Shown here one piece after another: positions 34,903 through 43,906 of a DNA stretch of 64,000 nucleotides (the first letter of the stretch is position 1; each line of letters begins with the position of its first letter). The notes under the pieces were generated by a model that was not told where the DNA came from, did no database searches, and worked only from the letters and a program-made list of their open reading frames with translations. The DNA is from Gammaproteobacteria bacterium (GTDB taxonomy: Bacteria > Pseudomonadota > Gammaproteobacteria > UBA11654). Where the stretch lies: assembly GCA_018672815.1 (NCBI GenBank), contig JABHDX010000118.1:7050-71049 (forward strand), given 5' to 3'. A program made the translations under genes and the position numbers.

Positions 34903-35385
34903 CTACTTATGTCTTAATCCTAGCCTTAAATCAAAATCTAATTTGCCTGCTTCATTATGTCTTTGCATAACTTGTTCAAGACTCTGTAAAATTTTCTCAG
35001 GCATATTTGTAGTTTTTCTAATATTCATATCCACATGAGCCACTATTGTTTCTGAGATAGCAGCTAACTCATTATCTTTATTGAGAAGAATCCCAACAAA
35101 ATGTATTAGCTTATGATTGGAGTCAATTATTTTAAATCTTGAATAAATCGTTTCACCCTCAATAAATTCTTTCAAATATCGAATACTATCTTCTAAAGCA
35201 AAAGTTGAAAAACCTTCCTTAAAATAATCTTGATCAAACCCAATTTCTTCAAACAGTGGTCTAGAGTAAACATCAAAAGATCGGAGATAATAAGCCACAT
35301 TCATATGGCCATTGATATCACACATGTCTTCTGTCACTATTTTCTCAGCACCTATGTATGGAAATTTATTTTTAATATCGGTCAT
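34903..35385 (-). CDS. Hotdog-fold thioesterase
   Basis: The 160-residue protein resembles 4-hydroxybenzoyl-CoA/acyl-CoA thioesterases: DMCDINGHMNVAYYLRSFD with the conserved Asp and Asn/His, FALEDSIRYLKEFIEGETI and LIHFVGILLNKDNELAA. The substrate is an acyl thioester of unknown kind. It abuts fetB-like gene exactly (35385/35386), so they are co-transcribed. Confidence 0.8.
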   Translation of the reverse strand: MTDIKNKFPYIGAEKIVTEDMCDINGHMNVAYYLRSFDVYSRPLFEEIGFDQDYFKEGFSTFALEDSIRYLKEFIEGETIYSRFKIIDSNHKLIHFVGILLNKDNELAAISETIVAHVDMNIRKTTNMPEKILQSLEQVMQRHNEAGKLDFDLRLGLRHK

Positions 35386-36087
35386 TTAGTCATCATTTGT
35401 TTTATTAAAATAGAGATATATTGCAGCGGATAAGCCTGCAGTACTAAAAATCATACACATTACCATAATTTGATAACGAGCTGCAGTTAATGGATCAATA
35501 CCAGATAGGATTTGTCCAGTCATCATTCCTGGAAGCGCCACTAAACCAACAGCTAATAGAGCATTAATTTGAGGAATCATTGCAGCTCCCATAGCAATTT
35601 TTCTGGCTTCAATATAGCTTTCACCTCTATTGATTTCAGCTGTAAATCGTTCTCCAACTAAACTGATTGTATTCATACTGTTAGCAAATACCATACCTGA
35701 TAGTGGAATTATATATTGAGGTTCAAACCAGCGAGGAAGCTCTAAAATAATTTGAGTAACCAATAATAGAACGCCAATTCCACTAATTCCAAGAGAGATA
35801 AAAATAATAGAGAATGCTCTTATGCCTTTTTGTTGTAATGGACGAAGAGCAATATAAGAAGACATCAGAACCATAAATATTACAACTAAAAGAACTAATA
35901 TTGGACTGTCAGTCTCAAATATATATGTCAAAATATAGCCTACTAACAAAAGCTGTATAAGCATTCTAATATTGGCATAAATTGCTTGTATAGAATCAAG
36001 CTCCCATAACTTCATAATGAGAATCAATAGAATGACTGGTATGAAACCTATCAGAAGACTGGTAATTGATATTATATTAACTGACAC
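35386..36087 (-). CDS. UPF0014/FetB-type ABC transporter permease
   Basis: The 233-residue protein has six or seven membrane segments and the family motif around FANSMNTISLVGERFTAEI, then RGESYIEARKIAMGAAM and LVALPGMMTGQILSGIDP. E. coli FetB works with the ATPase FetA in iron export. No FetA-like ATPase is found anywhere in this window, so its partner is elsewhere or it acts differently. It is placed between two hotdog thioesterase genes on the same strand. Confidence 0.85.
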   Translation of the reverse strand: MSVNIISITSLLIGFIPVILLILIMKLWELDSIQAIYANIRMLIQLLLVGYILTYIFETDSPILVLLVVIFMVLMSSYIALRPLQQKGIRAFSIIFISLGISGIGVLLLVTQIILELPRWFEPQYIIPLSGMVFANSMNTISLVGERFTAEINRGESYIEARKIAMGAAMIPQINALLAVGLVALPGMMTGQILSGIDPLTAARYQIMVMCMIFSTAGLSAAIYLYFNKTNDD

Positions 36088-36109
36088 TATTTCTATGATG
36101 AATTAAGCA

Positions 36110-36565
36110 CTATGAATGCTTAATATTCATAGTGATTTCAGCAGTAAATACGGTTTCATCATTTTTGTCTTTAATAATCACTGGCACAAGTGTTTCTCCT
36201 TCTTTGCTCCAGTCTATCCCAGTACCATCAGAGATAGCCGTCAAATCAGTTTTAGCTTTCTTGAGATACTTTACTGTCATACCTGATGGGATCCATCTAC
36301 TTTTATCTTTGACTGAAACTTCTGTCATAAGACCGCCTGCAAATTCAGCCATATTGCACATCGCTATGGCATGAACAGTATTAATATGGTTTGTGACTGC
36401 TTTTCTTTTTTTTATTTTTATCTCAACATAATTACTCTCAATCTCAATAATCTTAGGTCGAATTGATAAAAAGTAAGGAGCGTTAAGACAGATACCTAGG
36501 CCAAATAGTTTTTTTCCGAATGGATAATTAATGGCTTTTTTATATAATTTTAGTGTCTTTCTCAT
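36110..36565 (-). CDS. DUF4442-type hotdog protein
   Basis: The 151-residue sequence resembles DUF4442, a PaaI-like branch of the hotdog fold: APYFLSIRPKIIEIESNYVE (in pieces), KRKAVTNHINTVHAIAMCNMAEFAGGLM, and IPSGMTVKYLKKAKTDLTA. Such proteins may hydrolyse acyl-CoA thioesters, but few have been tested. It lies 22 bases upstream of the fetB-like gene in the same direction. Confidence 0.78.
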   Translation of the reverse strand: MRKTLKLYKKAINYPFGKKLFGLGICLNAPYFLSIRPKIIEIESNYVEIKIKKRKAVTNHINTVHAIAMCNMAEFAGGLMTEVSVKDKSRWIPSGMTVKYLKKAKTDLTAISDGTGIDWSKEGETLVPVIIKDKNDETVFTAEITMNIKHS

Positions 36566-36713
36566 ATTTATTTATTAGTTATCAATCTTAGCATACTCAA
36601 TCCAATCAAGTAGTAAACGATGCTGATCTGGATATTTTTTATTAGAACAATTTTTGATAGTTACATTATTTTAACTCTAATACCTAAATAGAACTTTATG
36701 GTTTTTGTTTAGA

Positions 36714-38024
36714 TTAATCTAAATTATATCCACGTTCCCCATGCAATGTAATATCTAGGCCATCAGACTCTTGTTCTTCTGATACTCTTAATCCCATAGT
36801 TTTATCGATGACTTTAAGAATTATATAACTCACGCTGCCACAATAAACAATTGTCACTATGACTCCTATCATTTGTGCTAAAACTTGAGAACTGATTGTT
36901 CCATCTATGCCAGAACCTCCAAATGTTGCTGATGAAAATACACCCGTTAGTATCGCTCCAACAATTCCCCCTACTCCATGAACACCAAAGACATCTAAAG
37001 AATCATCGTAGCCTAGTTTTCTTTTTAGAGATGTTGATGCAAAATAACAGACAACGCCAGATGCCAAACCTATAGCAATTGCACCTAATGGGCCGACACT
37101 TCCAGATGCTGGAGTTATAGCAACTAAACCTGCAACAGCTCCTGTAATGATTCCTAATAGACTGGCTTTATTTGAAAATATTTTTTCCATTAATGCCCAG
37201 GTTAAAGCTGCTGCAGCTGTGGCTACTTGTGTCACAAGCATTGCCATAGCAGCAACTCCATCTGCAGCAAGTTCACTGCCTGCATTAAAGCCAAACCAAC
37301 CTACCCAAAGCATGCATGCTCCAATAAAGGATAAGGCTAAATTATGAGGTGCCATTGGTGTACGAGGATAACCAATCCTTGGACCAATCACTATACAAGC
37401 AACCAAAGCTGCTATACCAGCATTGATATGAACAACAGTACCTCCAGCAAAATCAATAATGCCAAAATTACTCAAATAACCACCACCCCATACGTTATGA
37501 CATATTGGTGCATAGACTAAAATTAGCCATAATGCTGAGAAAACAGACATAGATGAAAACTTCATTCGGTCAGTAAATGCTCCAACGATTAAAGCAGGCG
37601 TAATTATTGCAAAAGTAGCTTGAAACATTACAAATAAACTTTCAGGAATGGTGCCTGAAACAGCATCAACTGTAATACCATTAAGAAACATGTTTCCAAA
37701 ACCTCCCCAAAATGCATTCGGCTCTCCAAATGCGAGTGAGTAGCCAAAAACAACCCAAATTAATGTTGCAATACCTGCAATCGCAATACATTGTGCAAGT
37801 ACGGAAAGAATATTTTTACTCCTAACTAGGCCTCCATAAAAAAGTGCTAAACCTGGAAGTGTCATAAATAAAACCAGTGCACTAGCTGTTAACATCCAAG
37901 ATGTATCACCTGAGTCTAATTCATCAGTGTAGCCAACTGTTGGTATCAAAATACCTACCAAACAAGCAAATAGCCCAAAACTAGTCATTAATTTTTTTAA
38001 ATTTAATATTGTTGATTTGTCCAT
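36714..38024 (-). CDS. amtB: Ammonium transporter AmtB
   Basis: AmtB conducts ammonia/ammonium and is gated by GlnK. The protein has a signal-like first helix (FGLFACLVGILIPTVGYT), GDTSWMLTASALVLFMTLPGLALFYGGLV, the twin-His-containing region WGGGYLSNFGIIDFAGGTVVHINAG (in pieces) and DVFGVHGVGGIVGAILTG. I chose the ATG at 38024, which has AGGA eight bases upstream, rather than 38075, which lies within the glnK end. Eleven helices, length normal. Operon with glnK. Confidence 0.95.
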   Translation of the reverse strand: MDKSTILNLKKLMTSFGLFACLVGILIPTVGYTDELDSGDTSWMLTASALVLFMTLPGLALFYGGLVRSKNILSVLAQCIAIAGIATLIWVVFGYSLAFGEPNAFWGGFGNMFLNGITVDAVSGTIPESLFVMFQATFAIITPALIVGAFTDRMKFSSMSVFSALWLILVYAPICHNVWGGGYLSNFGIIDFAGGTVVHINAGIAALVACIVIGPRIGYPRTPMAPHNLALSFIGACMLWVGWFGFNAGSELAADGVAAMAMLVTQVATAAAALTWALMEKIFSNKASLLGIITGAVAGLVAITPASGSVGPLGAIAIGLASGVVCYFASTSLKRKLGYDDSLDVFGVHGVGGIVGAILTGVFSSATFGGSGIDGTISSQVLAQMIGVIVTIVYCGSVSYIILKVIDKTMGLRVSEEQESDGLDITLHGERGYNLD

Positions 38025-38064
38025 AATCTTATTCCTGAATATTTTATTGCTGTATGTTGAATTC

Positions 38065-38436
<372 letters not shown>

Positions 38437-38531
38437 TCATCATATTACGAGGGAAGTAATAATTAAATACATCAACAAGAATCTTGAGTTTATTGTGTTG
38501 TCTCTTCATTAAATTATTACTATGAATCAGC

Positions 38532-39170
38532 TTATTCAAAAGAAAAACCTTTACCAAGACTCAAGATTAAAAAATTATCTCCTGATGGTCCAACCAACGT
38601 ACTGTCTGATGAAATATATTTAATAGTGGCATCTAATTCAGCTACTGTAAAACCGTATCCAAATTCAATATAACTGCCTGCAGCGTCTTGAGAAAAATCT
38701 CCATAGGTGACATAAAGTCCATTTTCAAAAACATACGATGCTGAAACAAAAGTATAATCTAGAGTTGGTCCATCGAAGTTTTCATAATCACCAAAAGCTC
38801 CATCAAGGCAAAACGAGCTGTAGCAAAATCCTAAATTAATCTCTTCATAAGTATCATCAAAGTCATCGGTATAGTAATAACCTGTGAATCCAAGATTGTA
38901 TGTAAAATCACCCGATTCATCAGAGCCTGAATAACCAAAAAATCCATCCACTTCTAATCCTTCAGTCACTTGTGCAGCCCAAGTACCTGCATAAAAACCA
39001 TTCGATGAATAATCCAATCCAGCTGATGCTGAAGATTTTTCCTGTGCGATGCCTCTAAAGATATACTCACTCTCATAACCAACATTAGCTGATGTCTCAG
39101 CATTAAGTTGATGAGGTGAAAATAATAGAATTAAAAGTATTGAAAATAAGATATTTTCATTATTATTCAT
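38532..39170 (-). CDS. TorF-family putative porin (TIGR02001-like)
   Basis: After a signal peptide (about 1-24, ending LNA) the 212-residue protein has alternating beta strands rich in Tyr, Gly and Ser: VGYESEYIFRGIAQEKSSAS, LDYSSNGFYAGTWAAQV, FTYNLGFTGYYYTDDFDD, ending LILSLGKGFSFE with the terminal aromatic residue of outer-membrane barrels. YIFRG is the hallmark of the family. It often neighbours glnK-amtB, as here, and may let small nitrogen compounds through the outer membrane. Confidence 0.88.
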   Translation of the reverse strand: MNNNENILFSILLILLFSPHQLNAETSANVGYESEYIFRGIAQEKSSASAGLDYSSNGFYAGTWAAQVTEGLEVDGFFGYSGSDESGDFTYNLGFTGYYYTDDFDDTYEEINLGFCYSSFCLDGAFGDYENFDGPTLDYTFVSASYVFENGLYVTYGDFSQDAAGSYIEFGYGFTVAELDATIKYISSDSTLVGPSGDNFLILSLGKGFSFE

Positions 39171-39234
39171 TGGCTTAGACTCCTAAAAAAGTTAGTAAAT
39201 GATTAACTCATTGGTTCGAAAAAAATTAGATAAA

Positions 39235-39249
39235 CACAAGGGATGTGCC
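39235..39249 (-). promoter_or_regulatory. Possible sigma-54-like promoter
   Basis: On the minus strand GGCAC-ATCCC-TTGT lies about 65 bases before the porin start. GG and TG have the right spacing for a -24/-12 element, but the -12 GC is GT, so it is a near match only. Nitrogen-regulated transcription of the porin, glnK and amtB would fit. Low confidence. Confidence 0.3.
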
Positions 39250-39464
39250 TTATTTTTTTTATAAATGGTAACTTATTTAGAGAACTGTTTAGCTTCTTGC
39301 TGCAAATTTCTCTTCGTATGGAAGTGAATATACTAGCTGCTTTTTTTCTGTCAAGAAAAAATAAACTTTAGGCTATTTTTCCTTCTTAAAGTATTATTTC
39401 TTCATAAATGATACTGAACAGAATAAAATTTTTCCGCAATCGTGGCATGTAATTATTTGACAAT

Positions 39465-40304
39465 ATGAGTCTTCAATCTAAATTACTACTATCCTCAATT
39501 GCATTGGGTACAACAATTGCTCTCTTCTCAATTATTGACACAAATAAAAATTATGTGAAGTTGCCCAATCATGTTCTTGCTATTGTCAATGATGTTGTTA
39601 TTGAAAAAAATAAATTAGACATCGTTCTAGATCTAATGGCACAAGATAAAAAAGAACGTTTAACAAAAAAAGACCAAGCACTTGCAATTGAAAGAATTAT
39701 TGAAGAAGAACTACTCGTGCAATACGCCTATTCAAATGGACTCCTCAATGCTGATGAAAACATCAGAAAAACTATCATACGATCTGTTATTGATACTGTT
39801 GTTGATCAAGTCATAGCAATTAAACCAAATGAACAAGTACTGAAAGATTTCTATTTATCAAATCAGCCAATTTTTACTCTAGGTGAAGAGGTCAAAATCA
39901 TTGTCCTGAATATTAAAAGCCTGGATGATGCGAATAACATCATTAGAATCTGGAAGGAAACCAAAAATGAATCACTATTATTAATTAAAGATACAATAAG
40001 GCAATCAACTATACCGAATGATTTCATACCATCGATAACTCTACCTCGATTGATTGGACCTAAACTTGCAAAGGTTGTTGACCGTCTAGAACTATATTCA
40101 ATCAGCAAACCTATTGAAAATTATTCTGATTACAGTGTAGTAATTCTAAAAGATCGAAAAAATAAAAAAACACCCGATTATAAGAATATAAAACAAACAG
40201 TATTGCAAGAATACAAAAGAAGGATGAGAGAAGACATACTGTCTAATTTAGTAGCAGATCTAGAGAAAAAAGCTGAGATTAGAATCAACACCAACCTAAA
40301 TTAA
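39465..40304 (+). CDS. Periplasmic foldase-like protein (SurA/PpiC type)
   Basis: The 279-residue protein has an N-terminal signal or anchor (LLLSSIALGTTIALFSII), then VLAIVNDVVIEKNKLDIVLDLMAQ and AIERIIEEELLVQYAYSNG, the pattern of a SurA-type N-terminal chaperone domain. The middle part (FTLGEEVKIIVLNIKSLDDA) resembles a PpiC parvulin domain but lacks clear catalytic motifs. It probably helps fold a neighbour. Its stop shares a base with the HupE-like gene (TAATG), so the two are coupled. Confidence 0.75.
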   Translation: MSLQSKLLLSSIALGTTIALFSIIDTNKNYVKLPNHVLAIVNDVVIEKNKLDIVLDLMAQDKKERLTKKDQALAIERIIEEELLVQYAYSNGLLNADENIRKTIIRSVIDTVVDQVIAIKPNEQVLKDFYLSNQPIFTLGEEVKIIVLNIKSLDDANNIIRIWKETKNESLLLIKDTIRQSTIPNDFIPSITLPRLIGPKLAKVVDRLELYSISKPIENYSDYSVVILKDRKNKKTPDYKNIKQTVLQEYKRRMREDILSNLVADLEKKAEIRINTNLN

Positions 40305-41524
40305 TGTCCCACAAATTGATTAATCAATTTTGCACACTGACACTATTGGTGTTCATTAGTTCATTTTCACACAGTGTATCTGCCCATACTAGAAGTGTTT
40401 CTTATTCAAACTGGTTGATCAATAATGATCAAATTATCATGACATTCATTGCCCCTGCTAGAGAAGTTACAAAATTAAATGAATACCAATTACTCTATCC
40501 TGACTTAGCAGCAAGTCTGGAAAAGCATCTAGTCAATTCCATCCATCTGAACCCAAGTAGCAAGCTTATTAACAATAAAGCCTTACTGACTGAACAAGGA
40601 ACGGTTGGCATAGAGCTTATATATAAAATTGACAAGAAAAATATCCCACTAAGGATTGAAATGAATGCTTTCTATGATGTGACATCCAGTCATACTCATT
40701 ATGCGACTATCAATACTAGAGAAGGCTTGAACAAAAGCATTATAGTCAATGAGCAAAATCGATCATTTGAAATTCTTTCATTGGATGAAAAATCAAAAGA
40801 TCAAACTATCAAAGAAGTAATTTTTGGTTATATTGATTTAGGTTTCACCCATATACTCAGTGGTTTTGATCATTTGGTATTTTTATTACTACTATTACTG
40901 TTATGCAGTAGTCTTAAAGAACTTTTCTTTACGGCCACTGGCTTTACTGTTGGGCATAGCCTAACTTTATTTTTAGCGGCATCCAATTTGGTTATACCAA
41001 ATACAAAAATCATTGAATCTTTAATAGGATTGACAATTGTCATAACAGCCATTGAAGCAATTAACCTGCCCATAATAGACAAGAAAAGAATGTGGTTAGG
41101 TTCTATATTTTTGTTTCTATTTCTACTACTGATATCAGTATCTACTTCAATTATCGATAATTCATTATTCATTATCGGTATCGGTCTTTTAACCATTAGT
41201 TATCTCAAATTGATCCAAGATCAAGATACTGCATCTAGATACAGGCCATTACTAGCTTGTATTTTTGGAACAATTCATGGGTTTGGATTTGCAAATATCT
41301 TAAATGAAATGGGTATTGTAAAGACAAATTATTTACAGGCATTATTTAGTTTCAATATTGGAGTAGAATTAGGCCAAATTCTAGTCCTTACAGTCCTTTG
41401 GATTTCATACACCTACATAAAGAAACATACAAAAAATAAATATTTTTTTGAAATACGAAGTCTTATATCTTCATTCTTATTATCAATTGGTCTATATTGG
41501 TTGATTACAAGATTATTTATATAA
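40304..41524 (+). CDS. HupE/UreJ_2-family membrane protein
   Basis: The 406-residue protein has a signal peptide, an N-terminal extracytoplasmic domain of about 150 residues (AHTRSVSYSNWLIN...), and a C-terminal HupE/UreJ-like part with about seven helices: YIDLGFTHILSGFDHLVFLL, FTATGFTVGHSLTLFLAA and IFGTIHGFGFANIL. His residues within the helices (THILSGFDH, GHSLT, IHGFG) are those expected for metal handling in HupE/UreJ, which includes nickel/cobalt transporters. The metal is unknown here. Coupled to the foldase gene and 30 bases before the DUF3604 gene. Confidence 0.85.
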   Translation: MSHKLINQFCTLTLLVFISSFSHSVSAHTRSVSYSNWLINNDQIIMTFIAPAREVTKLNEYQLLYPDLAASLEKHLVNSIHLNPSSKLINNKALLTEQGTVGIELIYKIDKKNIPLRIEMNAFYDVTSSHTHYATINTREGLNKSIIVNEQNRSFEILSLDEKSKDQTIKEVIFGYIDLGFTHILSGFDHLVFLLLLLLLCSSLKELFFTATGFTVGHSLTLFLAASNLVIPNTKIIESLIGLTIVITAIEAINLPIIDKKRMWLGSIFLFLFLLLISVSTSIIDNSLFIIGIGLLTISYLKLIQDQDTASRYRPLLACIFGTIHGFGFANILNEMGIVKTNYLQALFSFNIGVELGQILVLTVLWISYTYIKKHTKNKYFFEIRSLISSFLLSIGLYWLITRLFI

Positions 41525-41554
41525 AAAGGTACTGGACTAAAGGGAGGTTGAGAA

Positions 41555-43792
41555 ATGAAAGCATTCTTAAAGAGAGTCGTCGTTATTTTATTAATTCTAG
41601 TAATCACAGCTGTTGGTTATATATTTTCAATCTCACCACAATCAAAAACAAAATTAACAACTGATTACTTTGATACCAACCCCTTTACAACTGAACTTGC
41701 CACAAATAAAACAAGGCCTATTTTTATTGAAGATATAAAAGGTAATCAAAAACAAATTCTCTGGGGTGATACCCATGTTCATACAACCTATTCAATGGAT
41801 GCTTTCTATATGTCACTCCCTATGATGCATGGTTCTAGAGGAGCTTTTCCTGCTGCTTTTGCATGTGACTATGCACGATTTATTTCGCAACTAGATTTTT
41901 ATGTATTAACAGATCATGCGGAATCATACATACCAAGAACCTGGAAAGATCAGGTGGACAGTATTAGGCAATGCAATGCTATTTCAGGCAATGAAGATAA
42001 TCCTGATTTAGTCGCGTTTATTGGATGGGAATGGACTCAAGCTGGACCAACACCTGAAACTCACTATGGGCATCATAATGTTATTTTTAAAGACTATAAA
42101 GAAGGACAAATTCCAGATAGGCCTATTGCTGCTGGTGGCGCTTTAGCTAATATTTTGAGAACCCAATTGGCTGATGTAAATAGAAATCTTTTTTTACTGG
42201 ACCCACTAAACAGAGACTATTACTGGTCCTTTGCAGACTATCTTGATGCGATTTTATCTACACCTAACTGTGAAGAAGGAATTCCTTCAAATTATCTCCC
42301 AAAAGACTGTTATGAAAGTGCAACAACCCCAGGAGAACTCTATGCCAAACTTGATGATTGGGGTTTTGATGTTGAGGTTATTCCACATGGGACAACATGG
42401 GGATTCTATACTCCACAAGCTGCAAGCTGGAAAGAATACACCAATACACCCGATAACATTAGACCCGATTACAATAGTCTCGTTGAAATATATTCTGGAC
42501 ATGGAAATTCAGAAGTGTTCTTTGATTTCCTAGAAGTGGAGATTGATGAAGAAGGAAATATGAGTTGTCCTGAACCAACATTAAACTACCTTCCAACATG
42601 TCATCAAGCAGGAGTAATTATAAAGAAACTCTGTTTGGATGAAGGGAAAACAGAAGAGACTTGCGAGAACCTTGCAATAAAAGCTAGAGAGGAGTTGAAT
42701 ACATTTCCAGGCGGTTCAGGCATGAGACTACTTTATGGAGCTGATAATCAATCATGGCTAGATGCAGGGCAAGCTAGAAATACGTATCTACCATCTTTCA
42801 ATTACAGACCTAAAAAGTCTATTCAATATGGTCTTGCTCTAAGAAATAATAATTACAGCGATGACAAAGAACGATTTCGTTGGGGTTTCATTGGATCCAG
42901 TGATACTCATAAATCAAGAGCAGGTCATGGGTTTAAACAAATACTCAGAAATGGTGGTACAGAAGCCACAGGCGTTACAACTGAGAAATGGAGGAACCTA
43001 TTAAACACAGTCACTGCTGAGAAACGAAAAAGTGGTTTGAGAACATTAACAGAACTCCAAGAATTGCGAGGTCCATCTGCGATTGATACTGAAAGACAGA
43101 TGAGTTTCTTTACCCTCGGTGGCTTAATGGCAGTGCATTCAGAAGGACGTGATCGTGAGTCTATTTGGAATGCAATGAAGCGAAAAGAAGTGTTTGCTAC
43201 TACAGGTCATAGAATCCTAATTTGGTTTGACTTGATCAAAGGTGAAATGAAACTACCAATGGGATCAGTGACAAAACAAAAAATTAATCCCACTTTTAAA
43301 GTCAAAGCTTTAGGCTCTTTTAAGCAACTTCCAGGCTGTCCTGATTACGTTCATGAAGCGTTATCAGAAAGAAGATTGAAAAAGCTTGCTGATAATGAAT
43401 GCTATAATCCATCAGATGAAAGACACCGCTTAGTCAGAATTGAGATAATTCGAATCATGCCACAAAATAATTCCAGTGAAGATCCAAGAAATCTCATTGA
43501 TGATGTCTGGAAAAGCTTTGAATGCGACTCCAATACTATTGAATGCAATATAGAATTTACTGACGATGAATTTGAGAATAATGCAAGAGATGCTGTCTAT
43601 TATGCAAGAGTAATAGAAGAAGATATCTTATTAGTCAATGGAGCTAATTTGAGAACAAAATTTGATGATAGCGGAAATGCTATTTCTGTCGATCCTTGTT
43701 TTGGTGATTTCCGTACTGATTATACTGATGAATGTTTAGCGCCTGAAGGTCATAGAGCTTGGTCCTCGCCAATCTTCATTGACTATAAATAA
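41555..43792 (+). CDS. DUF3604 protein, PHP-like metallohydrolase
   Basis: The 745-residue protein has an N-terminal membrane segment (VVVILLILVITAVGYIF) and a large extracytoplasmic domain with DUF3604 motifs: WGDTHVHTTYSMDAF, FYVLTDHAESY, FIGWEWTQAG, ETHYGHHNVIF, EIYSGHGNSEVF, IGSSDTHKSRAG and VFATTGHRILIWFD. The His/Asp clusters suggest a PHP-type multi-metal hydrolase. A strong GGAGG lies 10 bases before the ATG. It follows the foldase and HupE-like genes in one operon; a metal carrier beside a large metalloenzyme makes sense. Substrate unknown. Confidence 0.88.
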   Translation: MKAFLKRVVVILLILVITAVGYIFSISPQSKTKLTTDYFDTNPFTTELATNKTRPIFIEDIKGNQKQILWGDTHVHTTYSMDAFYMSLPMMHGSRGAFPAAFACDYARFISQLDFYVLTDHAESYIPRTWKDQVDSIRQCNAISGNEDNPDLVAFIGWEWTQAGPTPETHYGHHNVIFKDYKEGQIPDRPIAAGGALANILRTQLADVNRNLFLLDPLNRDYYWSFADYLDAILSTPNCEEGIPSNYLPKDCYESATTPGELYAKLDDWGFDVEVIPHGTTWGFYTPQAASWKEYTNTPDNIRPDYNSLVEIYSGHGNSEVFFDFLEVEIDEEGNMSCPEPTLNYLPTCHQAGVIIKKLCLDEGKTEETCENLAIKAREELNTFPGGSGMRLLYGADNQSWLDAGQARNTYLPSFNYRPKKSIQYGLALRNNNYSDDKERFRWGFIGSSDTHKSRAGHGFKQILRNGGTEATGVTTEKWRNLLNTVTAEKRKSGLRTLTELQELRGPSAIDTERQMSFFTLGGLMAVHSEGRDRESIWNAMKRKEVFATTGHRILIWFDLIKGEMKLPMGSVTKQKINPTFKVKALGSFKQLPGCPDYVHEALSERRLKKLADNECYNPSDERHRLVRIEIIRIMPQNNSSEDPRNLIDDVWKSFECDSNTIECNIEFTDDEFENNARDAVYYARVIEEDILLVNGANLRTKFDDSGNAISVDPCFGDFRTDYTDECLAPEGHRAWSSPIFIDYK

Positions 43793-43906
43793 AAAAATAC
43801 CAGCAATATGTTCTTGCCCATTATTGATAATTTAAATCATAGCGCATTGACCCACATCAGCATATCTAATAATTTTTATAAAGAATGAATAGAGGCTAAC
43901 TATAAT

